Origin: CAYJAZ01 sp964368455
GTDB taxonomy: Bacteria; Desulfobacterota; Desulfovibrionia; Desulfovibrionales; Desulfovibrionaceae
NCBI GenBank assembly: GCA_964368455.1
Contig: CAYJAZ010000001.1
Location: 1-64,000 of the forward strand
Reading direction: 5' to 3'
DNA: 64,000 bases
Below, one piece after another: positions 24,438-32,462 of this stretch. Both the position numbers and the translations under genes were made by a program. Numbering within the stretch: position 1 is the stretch's first letter; each line of letters opens with the position of its first letter. The notes beneath the pieces are model-generated. The model ran no database searches, was not told the DNA's origin, and was given only the letters and a program-made list of their open reading frames with translations.

Positions 24438-25964
24438 ATGTCTCTAGAAACTCCAGAAAAGCTTGAATATACAGTAGAAAAGCCAAAACAAAGGCTTGAT
24501 GCTTTCTTAGCTGAAAAAGCCGAAATTTCACGCGTTAAAGCAAAGAAATGCATAGAAGCTGAACAATGCCTTGTGAATAATGCAAAGGCAAGTGCCGACT
24601 ACAAGCTCAAAAGAGATGATATTGTAAGCTATATGCCTATTATAGAAAGCACACATCTAGAAGCAGAAGATGGCGAACTCGATATTTTATACCAAGATAA
24701 TGACTATGTCATAATAAATAAACCGCCAAATCTCACAGTGCATCCAGCCGCAAGTCAAGAAAAAGGCACCCTCGTGCATATCCTACTCAAGCATTTTCCC
24801 TCTCTTGCTCAAATGGAAGGCGAAAGACCAGGAATAGTACACAGAATCGATAAAGATACCTCTGGTATACTGGCTATTGCCCTACACGAAAAAGCGAGGC
24901 TTGCACTTGCAAAACTTTTTTCTGACAGACAAATACATAAAGAATATCTCGCGCTTGTGCACAATGTTCCACTCAATGAACAAGTAATAGAGTTAAATAT
25001 AGGCAGGCACGAAAGTAATAAAACTAAGATGGCTGTCAAAAAAAATGGAAAATACGCTTTGACAGAATTTCAACTTGTACATTCCGACACAGAAAGAAAT
25101 TACGCACTCCTTGCCGTGCGAATCCATACAGGTAGAACACATCAAATAAGAGTGCATCTCTCGCACGTAGGCTATCCACTATGGGGCGATAAAGTATATA
25201 CAGGTAAATTATCAAAACCTTTGCCAAAAGCCTTAGAAAAATTAGCTCAAAGGCAAATGTTGCACGCCTACAAATTACAATTTATACAACCTCTTACAAA
25301 TGAAAACATAGATATTGTCTGCCCAATTCCAGAAGATATGGAATATTGTTTAAAGAAGTTAAAAACAAAGACAAAGAAATTTATTATTACAGGAAATATG
25401 GGAACAGGAAAGTCTTCTGTTTTAACTATATATAAAGAACTTGGCTACCCAACCTTTTCAGCCGACGCTTGCGTTCAAGAACTTTATAAAAAAGGGAATG
25501 CAGGTGCATTTCTCTTACAAAGAGTTTTCGGAGACGAAGCATTAGCTGAAGATGGCTCCGTCAATAAAAAATACCTGCTCGAGCTTATGAAAAATGAGCA
25601 AGCAAGAATAAAATTAGAAAATATCATACACCCTCTCGTAGACAATGCAATGAATGCCTTTTTTGCAGAATGTGAAGAAAAAGTCGAACAATACGCCTTT
25701 GCAGAAATTCCACTCTATCTAGAAGGTGGCGAAAGTTCCATAAAGCAGGATAGAAAGAAATATAAAGTCATCACCGTATGGGCAAAAGAAGAAATCAGGC
25801 TAGAAAGATTGCGTGCAAGGCATTGGAATGACGAACTTATCTACTTCCTTGATTCACTACAGCTTTCTGTAGAAGAAAAAAAAGCACAAGCAGATATCCT
25901 TATAGAAAACTCTACTTCGCTTGAAGAACTCAAAGCAAGATGTATGGCTGTTGTTGAAGAATAG
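24438..25964 (+). CDS. Fusion of RluD-type pseudouridine synthase and dephospho-CoA kinase
   Basis: The 508-residue protein joins two enzymes in one frame. Residues 1-~305 are a RluA/RluD pseudouridine synthase: an S4 domain (LDAFLAEKAEISRVKAKKCI), then GIVHRIDKDTSG with catalytic Asp138 and HTGRTHQIRVHL. Residues ~311-508 are CoaE-like: P-loop ITGNMGTGKSS, LGYPTFSADACVQELYK, IIHPLV and AEIPLYLEGG, the last step of CoA synthesis. The join has only a short linker (LKKLKTKTKK). The first domain modifies 23S rRNA. No frameshift or internal ribosome-binding site is evident. The CoaE part replaces the usual lid arginine context with LERLRARHWND, which keeps the adenylate-contact arginines. Confidence 0.9.
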   Translation: MSLETPEKLEYTVEKPKQRLDAFLAEKAEISRVKAKKCIEAEQCLVNNAKASADYKLKRDDIVSYMPIIESTHLEAEDGELDILYQDNDYVIINKPPNLTVHPAASQEKGTLVHILLKHFPSLAQMEGERPGIVHRIDKDTSGILAIALHEKARLALAKLFSDRQIHKEYLALVHNVPLNEQVIELNIGRHESNKTKMAVKKNGKYALTEFQLVHSDTERNYALLAVRIHTGRTHQIRVHLSHVGYPLWGDKVYTGKLSKPLPKALEKLAQRQMLHAYKLQFIQPLTNENIDIVCPIPEDMEYCLKKLKTKTKKFIITGNMGTGKSSVLTIYKELGYPTFSADACVQELYKKGNAGAFLLQRVFGDEALAEDGSVNKKYLLELMKNEQARIKLENIIHPLVDNAMNAFFAECEEKVEQYAFAEIPLYLEGGESSIKQDRKKYKVITVWAKEEIRLERLRARHWNDELIYFLDSLQLSVEEKKAQADILIENSTSLEELKARCMAVVEE

Positions 25965-26467
25965 TTTTTTTACTTATATTATTTTAATGTCTCCGACGGC
26001 CAAAGGGATTGAATCCCTTTGGAAACCCCAATTTGCAAGGTGAATGCGAGGGGGTTTGCCTAAAGAAGTTTATTTATTTTTTTATTTGCGAAAAAGTTTT
26101 AAAGTTTTGTTGCTCCGCACCAAAACATTAAATACTGTTTCGCTTTAAAATGGGCGAGAATTAAATTTATCAGAGAATAAGTTGCCATTTGTCACTGCGT
26201 TCCAAATGTGTGAGAATAGGCTTAATCTTTAAAGACAGGGATTGCGAGAAGTGAAACAAGGCAAAGGCCGTGACAATCCATGCTTTTATAAGATAAAATT
26301 TTCTTAAATTGCTTATGCCAATAATAACTCCCAAACATCTAAAAAAACTGTATATTGTTTGACATTATAAGAAAAATAATGCATAATTAATAAGCATACA
26401 TTTTTTTGTACTCACTTTTTGTATGCACATTTTCTTTTATAAATACAGTTAAAAACGAGGAGCTTTT
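25965..26467. repeat. Intergenic region with family B and family C repeats
   Basis: A family B element at 25990-26212 starts with CTCCGACGGCCAAAGGGATT, whose hairpin is CCAAAGGGAT/ATCCCTTTGG, and ends in GTTCCAAATGTGTG. A degenerate family C repeat follows at 26239-26286 (ATTGCGAGAAGTGAAAC...GACAATCCATG). No gene is supported. The right part holds the autotransporter promoter. Confidence 0.75.
26358..26386 (+). promoter_or_regulatory. Sigma-70 promoter of the autotransporter gene
   Basis: TTGACA at 26358-26363 and CATAAT at 26381-26386 are separated by 17 bases, a near-consensus promoter about 75 bases upstream of the start codon. Confidence 0.65.
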
Positions 26468-29317
26468 ATGCAAACACGCAATGCAACAGGGAATTTAGTT
26501 AATCGTTATAAGGCAGTACTGAAAAAGTGCAATTTAATAAATGTTTTTGGCACGCTTGCAGTAGCAAGCATGCTTGTAAGCCCTGTTTTTATAGATGAAG
26601 CTTTTGCTGTAGGTATAAACCCTGCAGGTAGCACTATTTCAACAATGGACGCAGGCGATGGTGAGCGACAAAAAGACAATAATGACATACCTTTTCAAGA
26701 AATTAAGCATGTTTACAATGACTCTGTTCTAGTCAATAATGGTACTATTAGTGGGGGTGCGGGCTATTATTGGGAATTCAATTTTGATTCTACAGGATTG
26801 GGCTTTGTTCTACCAAATCCCATAATTGCTATGTATGGTTATAGTGAAGATGTAGGAGTGGATTTTTCTTTTACTAATAATGGTTCTATTTTAATGCACG
26901 AAATCCCTGCAGTTGAAAGACCGCCAATACGTGGTGTGCATATAAGTTCAAAAGGTTCTAATATATTTACTAACAATGCTGGTGCGTTAATAAGTATCGA
27001 TCTAAAAACATCTCAAAGTGTTTCAGGTGATCAATATTCTATTAATAAAAAGGTTGTGGGAATATTTTCAAAAACAGTGCAAACTTCTGGCACTAAGAAT
27101 AATGAAGTCAACAACAATGGCAGTATTTTAATAAATCTACAAACTGAAAATACTAATACCACAGGGGAGTTGTACAACTATATTAATGAGGTTCATGGCG
27201 TATACACATATGGGGGACTTACTAAAATTACTAATGGTTCAGACGCAGAGATAAAAATCATAGCTAAAACTGGTGATATAACTGAGGCTGCAGAAGGAGC
27301 ATACGCTCACATTAGAGATATTTATGGCATATTTGCAGATATTGAAGGCACTAGCAATTTTGTAAATATTGAAAATAAAGGGGCTATTATAATAGATGCT
27401 CAATCTGGAAACGTAAAAGGACAGGAAAATAAAACAGTAAAAACAGACATTGAGCTCTATGGTATACATGTTGGTAATGCAGATGGTAGTAGCAGTTATT
27501 ACTTTCCTGTTTATAACAGCACAACAAATAATAGCGGAACGATAAATGTGTATGGTAAAGCAGGCACAGCCATATCTACTACATCAACAACTGATAGCTC
27601 ACTAGCTACAGCTGATGTTACCGGTATTTATGTTTCTACTAAAGGAGATAATTTTTACTTTTCTTCATATGCAGGAATTAATAATAGCGGTACTATTAAT
27701 GTTGAAGCTATAACTACTATTGGTGCTAATTCTGCGGACGCTACTGCTTCCGGCATATGGTCTACAAGCGACGGTACTTATACACTAAAGCTAAATAATA
27801 GTGGAATTATTGATGTTACAGCTACAGCGGGCACAGCTACTTTCGGTAGTGCTACTGCCGATGCAACTGCATATGGTATGTTAATAAAGGGCAGCGGCGA
27901 TAATATTTTTCTTTCAAATACTGGTATTATTAATCTTAATGCAAGCACACAGCAAAGTGGTGCAAGTGCAAAAATGTATGAAGCCTATGCTGTAGATTTT
28001 ATCGATAACACTACTACTAAGCTACAAATAGGCACTTGGGCAACTACTTTAAGAGATTGGACTCTTACCGATACTGTTTTTGGCGGTGAAGCAGAAACTT
28101 CTGTAAATTTAGCAAATTCAACACTTATCTTACGTCCTGGAACAAAAGCAGAAGGTTTTTATTTGGGAAAAGAGTATTCTTTAGAAAATTTAGTAAGCAT
28201 TGATAACACGGCAACTCCTACTCAACTTGGCAAAATTACAACAGAAGTTCCTTTCATTAAAGCTGTTATTACAGGTGGAAATATAACCAGCCCTACAACA
28301 AGCGTTCGCCTTGATGCAAATATCAATACTGAAACTGTTCCTGGTTCTATCTCTGCTCAGTCCAATTTAACACAAGTTCGAGGGCAGATGAGTAATATAA
28401 CAAGAAAATTACTACAAACAAAGTATCTTGAACTCTATAAAAGCCTAGTTTCAGCCAATGGAAATAGTGGTATTGCCGCAGGCTCTGATATGGAACAAAA
28501 TAAATGGACTGTATTTGCAACACCTTATAGTTCTTACATAAATAATAGTGAATACAATTTTGACGGTTCGCAAAGTGGTGTGACAGCTGGAGCAAGCTAT
28601 ACTTTAAGCCCAAAATTCTCTCTAGGTGCGCATTTTGATTTCAATTATGCACAGATTGACGCAGATATTATGGACATGAACTCTGATTCCACCTCTTTTG
28701 CCTTTGGTCTACACGCAAATTATAATATTTTGCCACAATGGTATGTATCTGCACAAGCAACTACCGCTATAAGCCAAATTGAGAATGACTATAGCCTTCC
28801 TGATGTAGTAGCAAGCAGTAAAGCAGATTACGATAGTCAAGCAATATATCTTTCACTCAATAGTGGATACCTTTTTGAAATCGCAAATGGACACACTTTT
28901 ACACCGCAAATAGGCTTTTCTTACCTCAATATGAATGCAGATTCTTACGATATAGACTGGGGTTCAAGCTATTCCATGTATAATATGGAATACGACAGCA
29001 CTTCCTATTCTGCTTTCTATGCTGATCTCACTTTAAATTGGCATAGTACATGGCAATTTGAAAACAATAATGCTCTTGCTCTTTTACTTAGTGCTGGTAT
29101 TCGTCAAAACCTATCGGGTAGCGATGTCGACAGCGATTTCAGAACCTTTGGCACAGAATACAGTACACGTTCGAATGCAGACGACACTACTTTCCTTACT
29201 GACTTCGGCCTAGAATGGAGCAAAAATAATTTCAGCCTAAACCTAAATTATAATGGCGAATACGGCTCAGAACAGCAAATGCATAATGTTTCTATTCAAT
29301 CTAAATTTATGTTTTAA
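26468..29317 (+). CDS. Type V autotransporter adhesin-like protein
   Basis: The 949-residue protein has a long signal peptide (positively charged N-region, cleavage near AFA at residue ~47), a passenger of degenerate beta-helix repeats with recurrent NNSGTINV-like turns (residues ~90-530), and a C-terminal beta-barrel (~675-949) ending in an aromatic residue (SKFMF). This is a classical type Va autotransporter, which exports its passenger across the outer membrane. The passenger is Thr/Ser/Asn/Gly rich and lacks a recognisable protease triad, so an adhesin or surface role is likely. GAGGAG precedes the ATG. It is a single-gene unit after a repeat region. Confidence 0.9.
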   Translation: MQTRNATGNLVNRYKAVLKKCNLINVFGTLAVASMLVSPVFIDEAFAVGINPAGSTISTMDAGDGERQKDNNDIPFQEIKHVYNDSVLVNNGTISGGAGYYWEFNFDSTGLGFVLPNPIIAMYGYSEDVGVDFSFTNNGSILMHEIPAVERPPIRGVHISSKGSNIFTNNAGALISIDLKTSQSVSGDQYSINKKVVGIFSKTVQTSGTKNNEVNNNGSILINLQTENTNTTGELYNYINEVHGVYTYGGLTKITNGSDAEIKIIAKTGDITEAAEGAYAHIRDIYGIFADIEGTSNFVNIENKGAIIIDAQSGNVKGQENKTVKTDIELYGIHVGNADGSSSYYFPVYNSTTNNSGTINVYGKAGTAISTTSTTDSSLATADVTGIYVSTKGDNFYFSSYAGINNSGTINVEAITTIGANSADATASGIWSTSDGTYTLKLNNSGIIDVTATAGTATFGSATADATAYGMLIKGSGDNIFLSNTGIINLNASTQQSGASAKMYEAYAVDFIDNTTTKLQIGTWATTLRDWTLTDTVFGGEAETSVNLANSTLILRPGTKAEGFYLGKEYSLENLVSIDNTATPTQLGKITTEVPFIKAVITGGNITSPTTSVRLDANINTETVPGSISAQSNLTQVRGQMSNITRKLLQTKYLELYKSLVSANGNSGIAAGSDMEQNKWTVFATPYSSYINNSEYNFDGSQSGVTAGASYTLSPKFSLGAHFDFNYAQIDADIMDMNSDSTSFAFGLHANYNILPQWYVSAQATTAISQIENDYSLPDVVASSKADYDSQAIYLSLNSGYLFEIANGHTFTPQIGFSYLNMNADSYDIDWGSSYSMYNMEYDSTSYSAFYADLTLNWHSTWQFENNNALALLLSAGIRQNLSGSDVDSDFRTFGTEYSTRSNADDTTFLTDFGLEWSKNNFSLNLNYNGEYGSEQQMHNVSIQSKFMF

Positions 29318-29329
29318 TAAGTTATTACA

Positions 29330-29370
29330 TAACAAAAAAAAAGCCCTTACTTTCACAAGTAAGGGCTTTA
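29330..29370 (-). terminator. Terminator of the TRAP/sugar operon
   Basis: The 12-base perfect inverted repeat AAGCCCTTACTT/AAGTAAGGGCTT with a four-base loop is followed on the minus strand by eight T residues (29333-29340). On the plus strand it may also end the autotransporter transcript, with a weaker T tract. Confidence 0.9.
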
Positions 29371-29384
29371 GCTATTTTTTTAGA

Positions 29385-30440
29385 CTATTGATTAAGAGTA
29401 GCACCAAATGATGCGTAACGAGCATCAACTAATTTTTGTGATGCTGTGATATTTTTATCGATCATATCTAAGAAAGCTTGACCTTTAGCACCGAAAGTAT
29501 CTGTATACCATTTACGTAATGGAGCTACAGAATCGATGAATTGTTGTTTTTCAGTTGGATTTGGAACATAGAGTTTTCCGCCTACTTCAGCAAATTGAGC
29601 GTAAGCAGGAAGTTCTTTTGACATTTGCACGCCATTTTCTAATGTACCCATTAATTTGAAACCGTCGATAAGAGCTAATTGGAAATCACGGCTTAAGCCT
29701 TTGAAGAAGTTAGCATTCATGAACCATGCTGCGAACATGAAGTTATGTCCGTCTAATGTGATGAATTTTGCTTTTTCGTGTAATTTTACAGCAACGATAT
29801 CTGTGATTGAGTTTAATGAACCGTCAACAACACCTTTTGAAAGTGAGTCATAAACTTCCATGAATGGGATTGGAGTTGGTGAAGCACCGTGTAAACGAAC
29901 TTGTTCCATTTGCACTTGATCTTCAACAGTACGTAATTTCATACCTTTAAGATCAGCTGGTGATTTAACTTCTTTCTTTGTGTTTGCGTATGAACGCCAG
30001 CCAGCAGATTGGCTTAATGACATCATTAAGAATTGGTTGTTTGTACCTTCTAAAACGAATTTACGAAGATCGTTTTCAAAAGTACCTGCAAGCATTTCTT
30101 GAGCCATAACTTCGCTAGGAATCATGTATGGTAGGTTTAATGCTGCTACTTCAGGATAAACAACAGAAAGTCCACCAGCAGTTGCTGTGTAGATATTTAC
30201 TGTGTCAGACATTAAAGCTTGGAAACATTCTGGCGCATTACCACAAAGTTGTGCACCTTGGAAAACTTCAATTGTGAGTTCGTTGTTTGTACGAGCTTCA
30301 ACATAGTGTTTTAAGTACTTAACAGCTTCGTGTTCAGCTGTTCCTTCTTGTGAAAGGAAAACTAAGTTAAGGGTTGTTGCTTGTGCTGAAGTTGCGAAGA
30401 CGCAAAGGCTAAGAGCAGCGAGTAAAAAACGTTTAAACAT
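29385..30440 (-). CDS. dctP: TRAP transporter solute-binding protein (DctP type)
   Basis: The 351-residue protein has a signal peptide (MFKRFLLAALSLCVFATSAQA) and the DctP fold with SPADLKGMKLRTVEDQ, whose Arg binds the substrate carboxylate or sulfonate in the family, and EVYDSLSKGVVDG. It supplies the DctQM permease from the periplasm. It is the last gene of an operon with a GH31 glycosidase, a PFK-like kinase and a sugar isomerase, so its ligand is plausibly a glycosyl acid rather than a simple dicarboxylate. AAGGAG precedes the ATG. A strong terminator follows. Confidence 0.93.
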   Translation of the reverse strand: MFKRFLLAALSLCVFATSAQATTLNLVFLSQEGTAEHEAVKYLKHYVEARTNNELTIEVFQGAQLCGNAPECFQALMSDTVNIYTATAGGLSVVYPEVAALNLPYMIPSEVMAQEMLAGTFENDLRKFVLEGTNNQFLMMSLSQSAGWRSYANTKKEVKSPADLKGMKLRTVEDQVQMEQVRLHGASPTPIPFMEVYDSLSKGVVDGSLNSITDIVAVKLHEKAKFITLDGHNFMFAAWFMNANFFKGLSRDFQLALIDGFKLMGTLENGVQMSKELPAYAQFAEVGGKLYVPNPTEKQQFIDSVAPLRKWYTDTFGAKGQAFLDMIDKNITASQKLVDARYASFGATLNQ

Positions 30441-30485
30441 AAATATTTCTCCTTAAAAGTTGTCTGCCAAAAGGCATTTATAATA

Positions 30486-31805
30486 CTACATTAAACCCCA
30501 TGCTCTTGGCAAGAATAAAACAAGGCTTGGGAAAAATGTTATTAACATCAAAACTGTTATAGCTGCGGCAAAGAAAGGTACGATTTCTTTGACTAATTCA
30601 TTCATTTTCAGTCCCGATATCCCCTGCGTCACAAAGAGCACAAGTCCCATTGGCGGTGTCATAAGTCCTATGGTAAGGTTTACAACCATAACTACGCCAA
30701 AGTGTACAGGATCAATACCAAGCTTTACCATTGTTGGAGCGAGAATTGGGCCAAGAATAAGAATAGTTGGGCCAGCATCCATGATACAACCTACAACTAA
30801 TAAAGTGACGTTGATCAAGAAGAAGAGTAAGACAGGATCTGAAGTGATTGTTGTGAGCCAATTACCTAACATAATAGGTGTTTGACGCAAGCTCACTAAA
30901 GAAGCAAAAGCAACTGCTGCACCAACTAAAACAAGAATAGAAGCTGAGGAAATAGCTGAATGTCTAAATATTCTAAGTAAGTCGCCAGATTTAATTTCTC
31001 TTGTATAGAATACGCCGAGTAGAAGAGCATAAAAAGCTGCAATACCAGCGGCTTCGGTTGGTGTCATAATACCAAGTAAGATACCACCCATCAAGATAAC
31101 AGGAGTTCCAAGTGGAAGAAGTGCTTCTCTTGCTGATGTGAGTTTTTCTGAAACTGTAGCACGCGGTTTTGGTGGTGGGAAAGCACCTTTTCTTGCTTTA
31201 AGCCAAATAATAAGCATAAAGCCACCAGCAAGCATAAGTCCAGGAACAATACCACCAGCAAACATAGCTGCAATAGAAGTGTTTTGTACAAATGCATACA
31301 TAATCATAAGGCCTGATGGCGGAATGATAGGGGCTAAGATACCAGCAGAGGCAATAACAGCAGCTGAAATTCCACGTGGATATTTCAAATCATTCATAGC
31401 AGGGATAAGCATTGAACCTAAGGCAGAAGCATCTGCAACCGCAGAGCCAGAACCGCCTGAAAGCATAACAGAAGCAAGCACACAAACGTGAGCAAGTCCG
31501 CCACGTAGATGGCCAATAAGGCTTTCAGCAAAGCGAACCATACGCACAGTAACGCCACCAGCAGCCATAAGTTCGCCTGCAAGCACGAAGAATGGAAGAG
31601 CCATAAGAGCAAAACTATCAACACCATTCCATAATCTTTGTGTAAGAAGAGGGAAGAAGTTGAATTGTCCTGAAATAGCTAAATCTATGCCAGGTGCTAA
31701 TAATAATACATATACAATAGGTAAACCTAAGCCTATCAAAGAAAAGAAGAAAAGCAGGTATACCATTTTAACTTTAATAAGTGGTGCGAATAATGTTTTT
31801 AACAT
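30486..31805 (-). CDS. dctM: TRAP transporter large permease (DctM type)
   Basis: The 439-residue protein has about 12 membrane segments and DctM signatures: ALPFFVLAGELMAAGGV, SGGSGSAVADASALGSMLIPAM, LAPIIPPSGLMIMYAF and LTIGLMTPPMGLVLFV. It is the ion-driven transport subunit. AGGAG precedes the ATG and the gene begins 11 bases after dctQ. Confidence 0.95.
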   Translation of the reverse strand: MLKTLFAPLIKVKMVYLLFFFSLIGLGLPIVYVLLLAPGIDLAISGQFNFFPLLTQRLWNGVDSFALMALPFFVLAGELMAAGGVTVRMVRFAESLIGHLRGGLAHVCVLASVMLSGGSGSAVADASALGSMLIPAMNDLKYPRGISAAVIASAGILAPIIPPSGLMIMYAFVQNTSIAAMFAGGIVPGLMLAGGFMLIIWLKARKGAFPPPKPRATVSEKLTSAREALLPLGTPVILMGGILLGIMTPTEAAGIAAFYALLLGVFYTREIKSGDLLRIFRHSAISSASILVLVGAAVAFASLVSLRQTPIMLGNWLTTITSDPVLLFFLINVTLLVVGCIMDAGPTILILGPILAPTMVKLGIDPVHFGVVMVVNLTIGLMTPPMGLVLFVTQGISGLKMNELVKEIVPFFAAAITVLMLITFFPSLVLFLPRAWGLM

Positions 31806-31816
31806 ATTTATAACTC

Positions 31817-32368
31817 CTAATGTCCTTGTTCTAAGCCAGATCTGCGATATTCATCTTCAGCTATCAATTTTTCTGGATTACCTAAGCAAGAAATAAGCTT
31901 TATAAGCCAGACAAACGAAGCTATTGCAGTCAAAGCAAAAGAATAAGGCATAACAGAAGTCACCCACCACATAGGCAAGCGTAGAGCCAATGTTACTGTT
32001 GCCATAGAACGTACAACAAAGTTGTAAGCTTGTTCACAGGCAATAACTAAAACAATAAGGCATAGTAATTCAAGGAAAATTGCGTGTATGACGCCTATTC
32101 TTGAATATCTAAATCTAGCTACTAAAAAATCCACCGCTACTAATGAACCTTTTGCGTGTGCGTATGGAAAAAGCAAGAATGTTACCCAAACCATAAGATA
32201 ACGTGATGCTTCTTCTGACCAAGTGATACTGTATGAAAAAAAGTAACGTAAGATAACGTTGAGTGTGACAATAGCAAGCATACCAATAAGCATCCATGTG
32301 CTTATATGTAAGGCTACTTTATTGAGCACTGACAGGATTTTTTCAAGCGGTGCAATGATTGTTTTCAC
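31817..32368 (-). CDS. dctQ: TRAP transporter small permease (DctQ type)
   Basis: The 183-residue protein has four membrane helices and the DctQ pattern RYFFSYSITWSEEASRYLMVWVTFL followed by GSLVAVDFLVAR. The start codon is GTG at 32368, preceded by GAGGGGGAG; no ATG fits. It is separated from the GH31 gene by 94 bases that contain a small AAACTTT/AAAGTTT hairpin. Confidence 0.92.
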   Translation of the reverse strand: MKTIIAPLEKILSVLNKVALHISTWMLIGMLAIVTLNVILRYFFSYSITWSEEASRYLMVWVTFLLFPYAHAKGSLVAVDFLVARFRYSRIGVIHAIFLELLCLIVLVIACEQAYNFVVRSMATVTLALRLPMWWVTSVMPYSFALTAIASFVWLIKLISCLGNPEKLIAEDEYRRSGLEQGH

Positions 32369-32462
32369 TAAATCTCCCCCTCTATTGAAGATTAATAAAC
32401 ATTAAACTTTTATAAAGTTTTTACTTTTATTAGTCTGCTACTCTAGCAAGATCAACAAAAGT

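Noticed and set aside
30589..30885. Plus-strand frame of 98 codons antisense to dctM
   Set aside because: Shadow of a conserved transporter gene; no ribosome-binding site and an unlikely composition.
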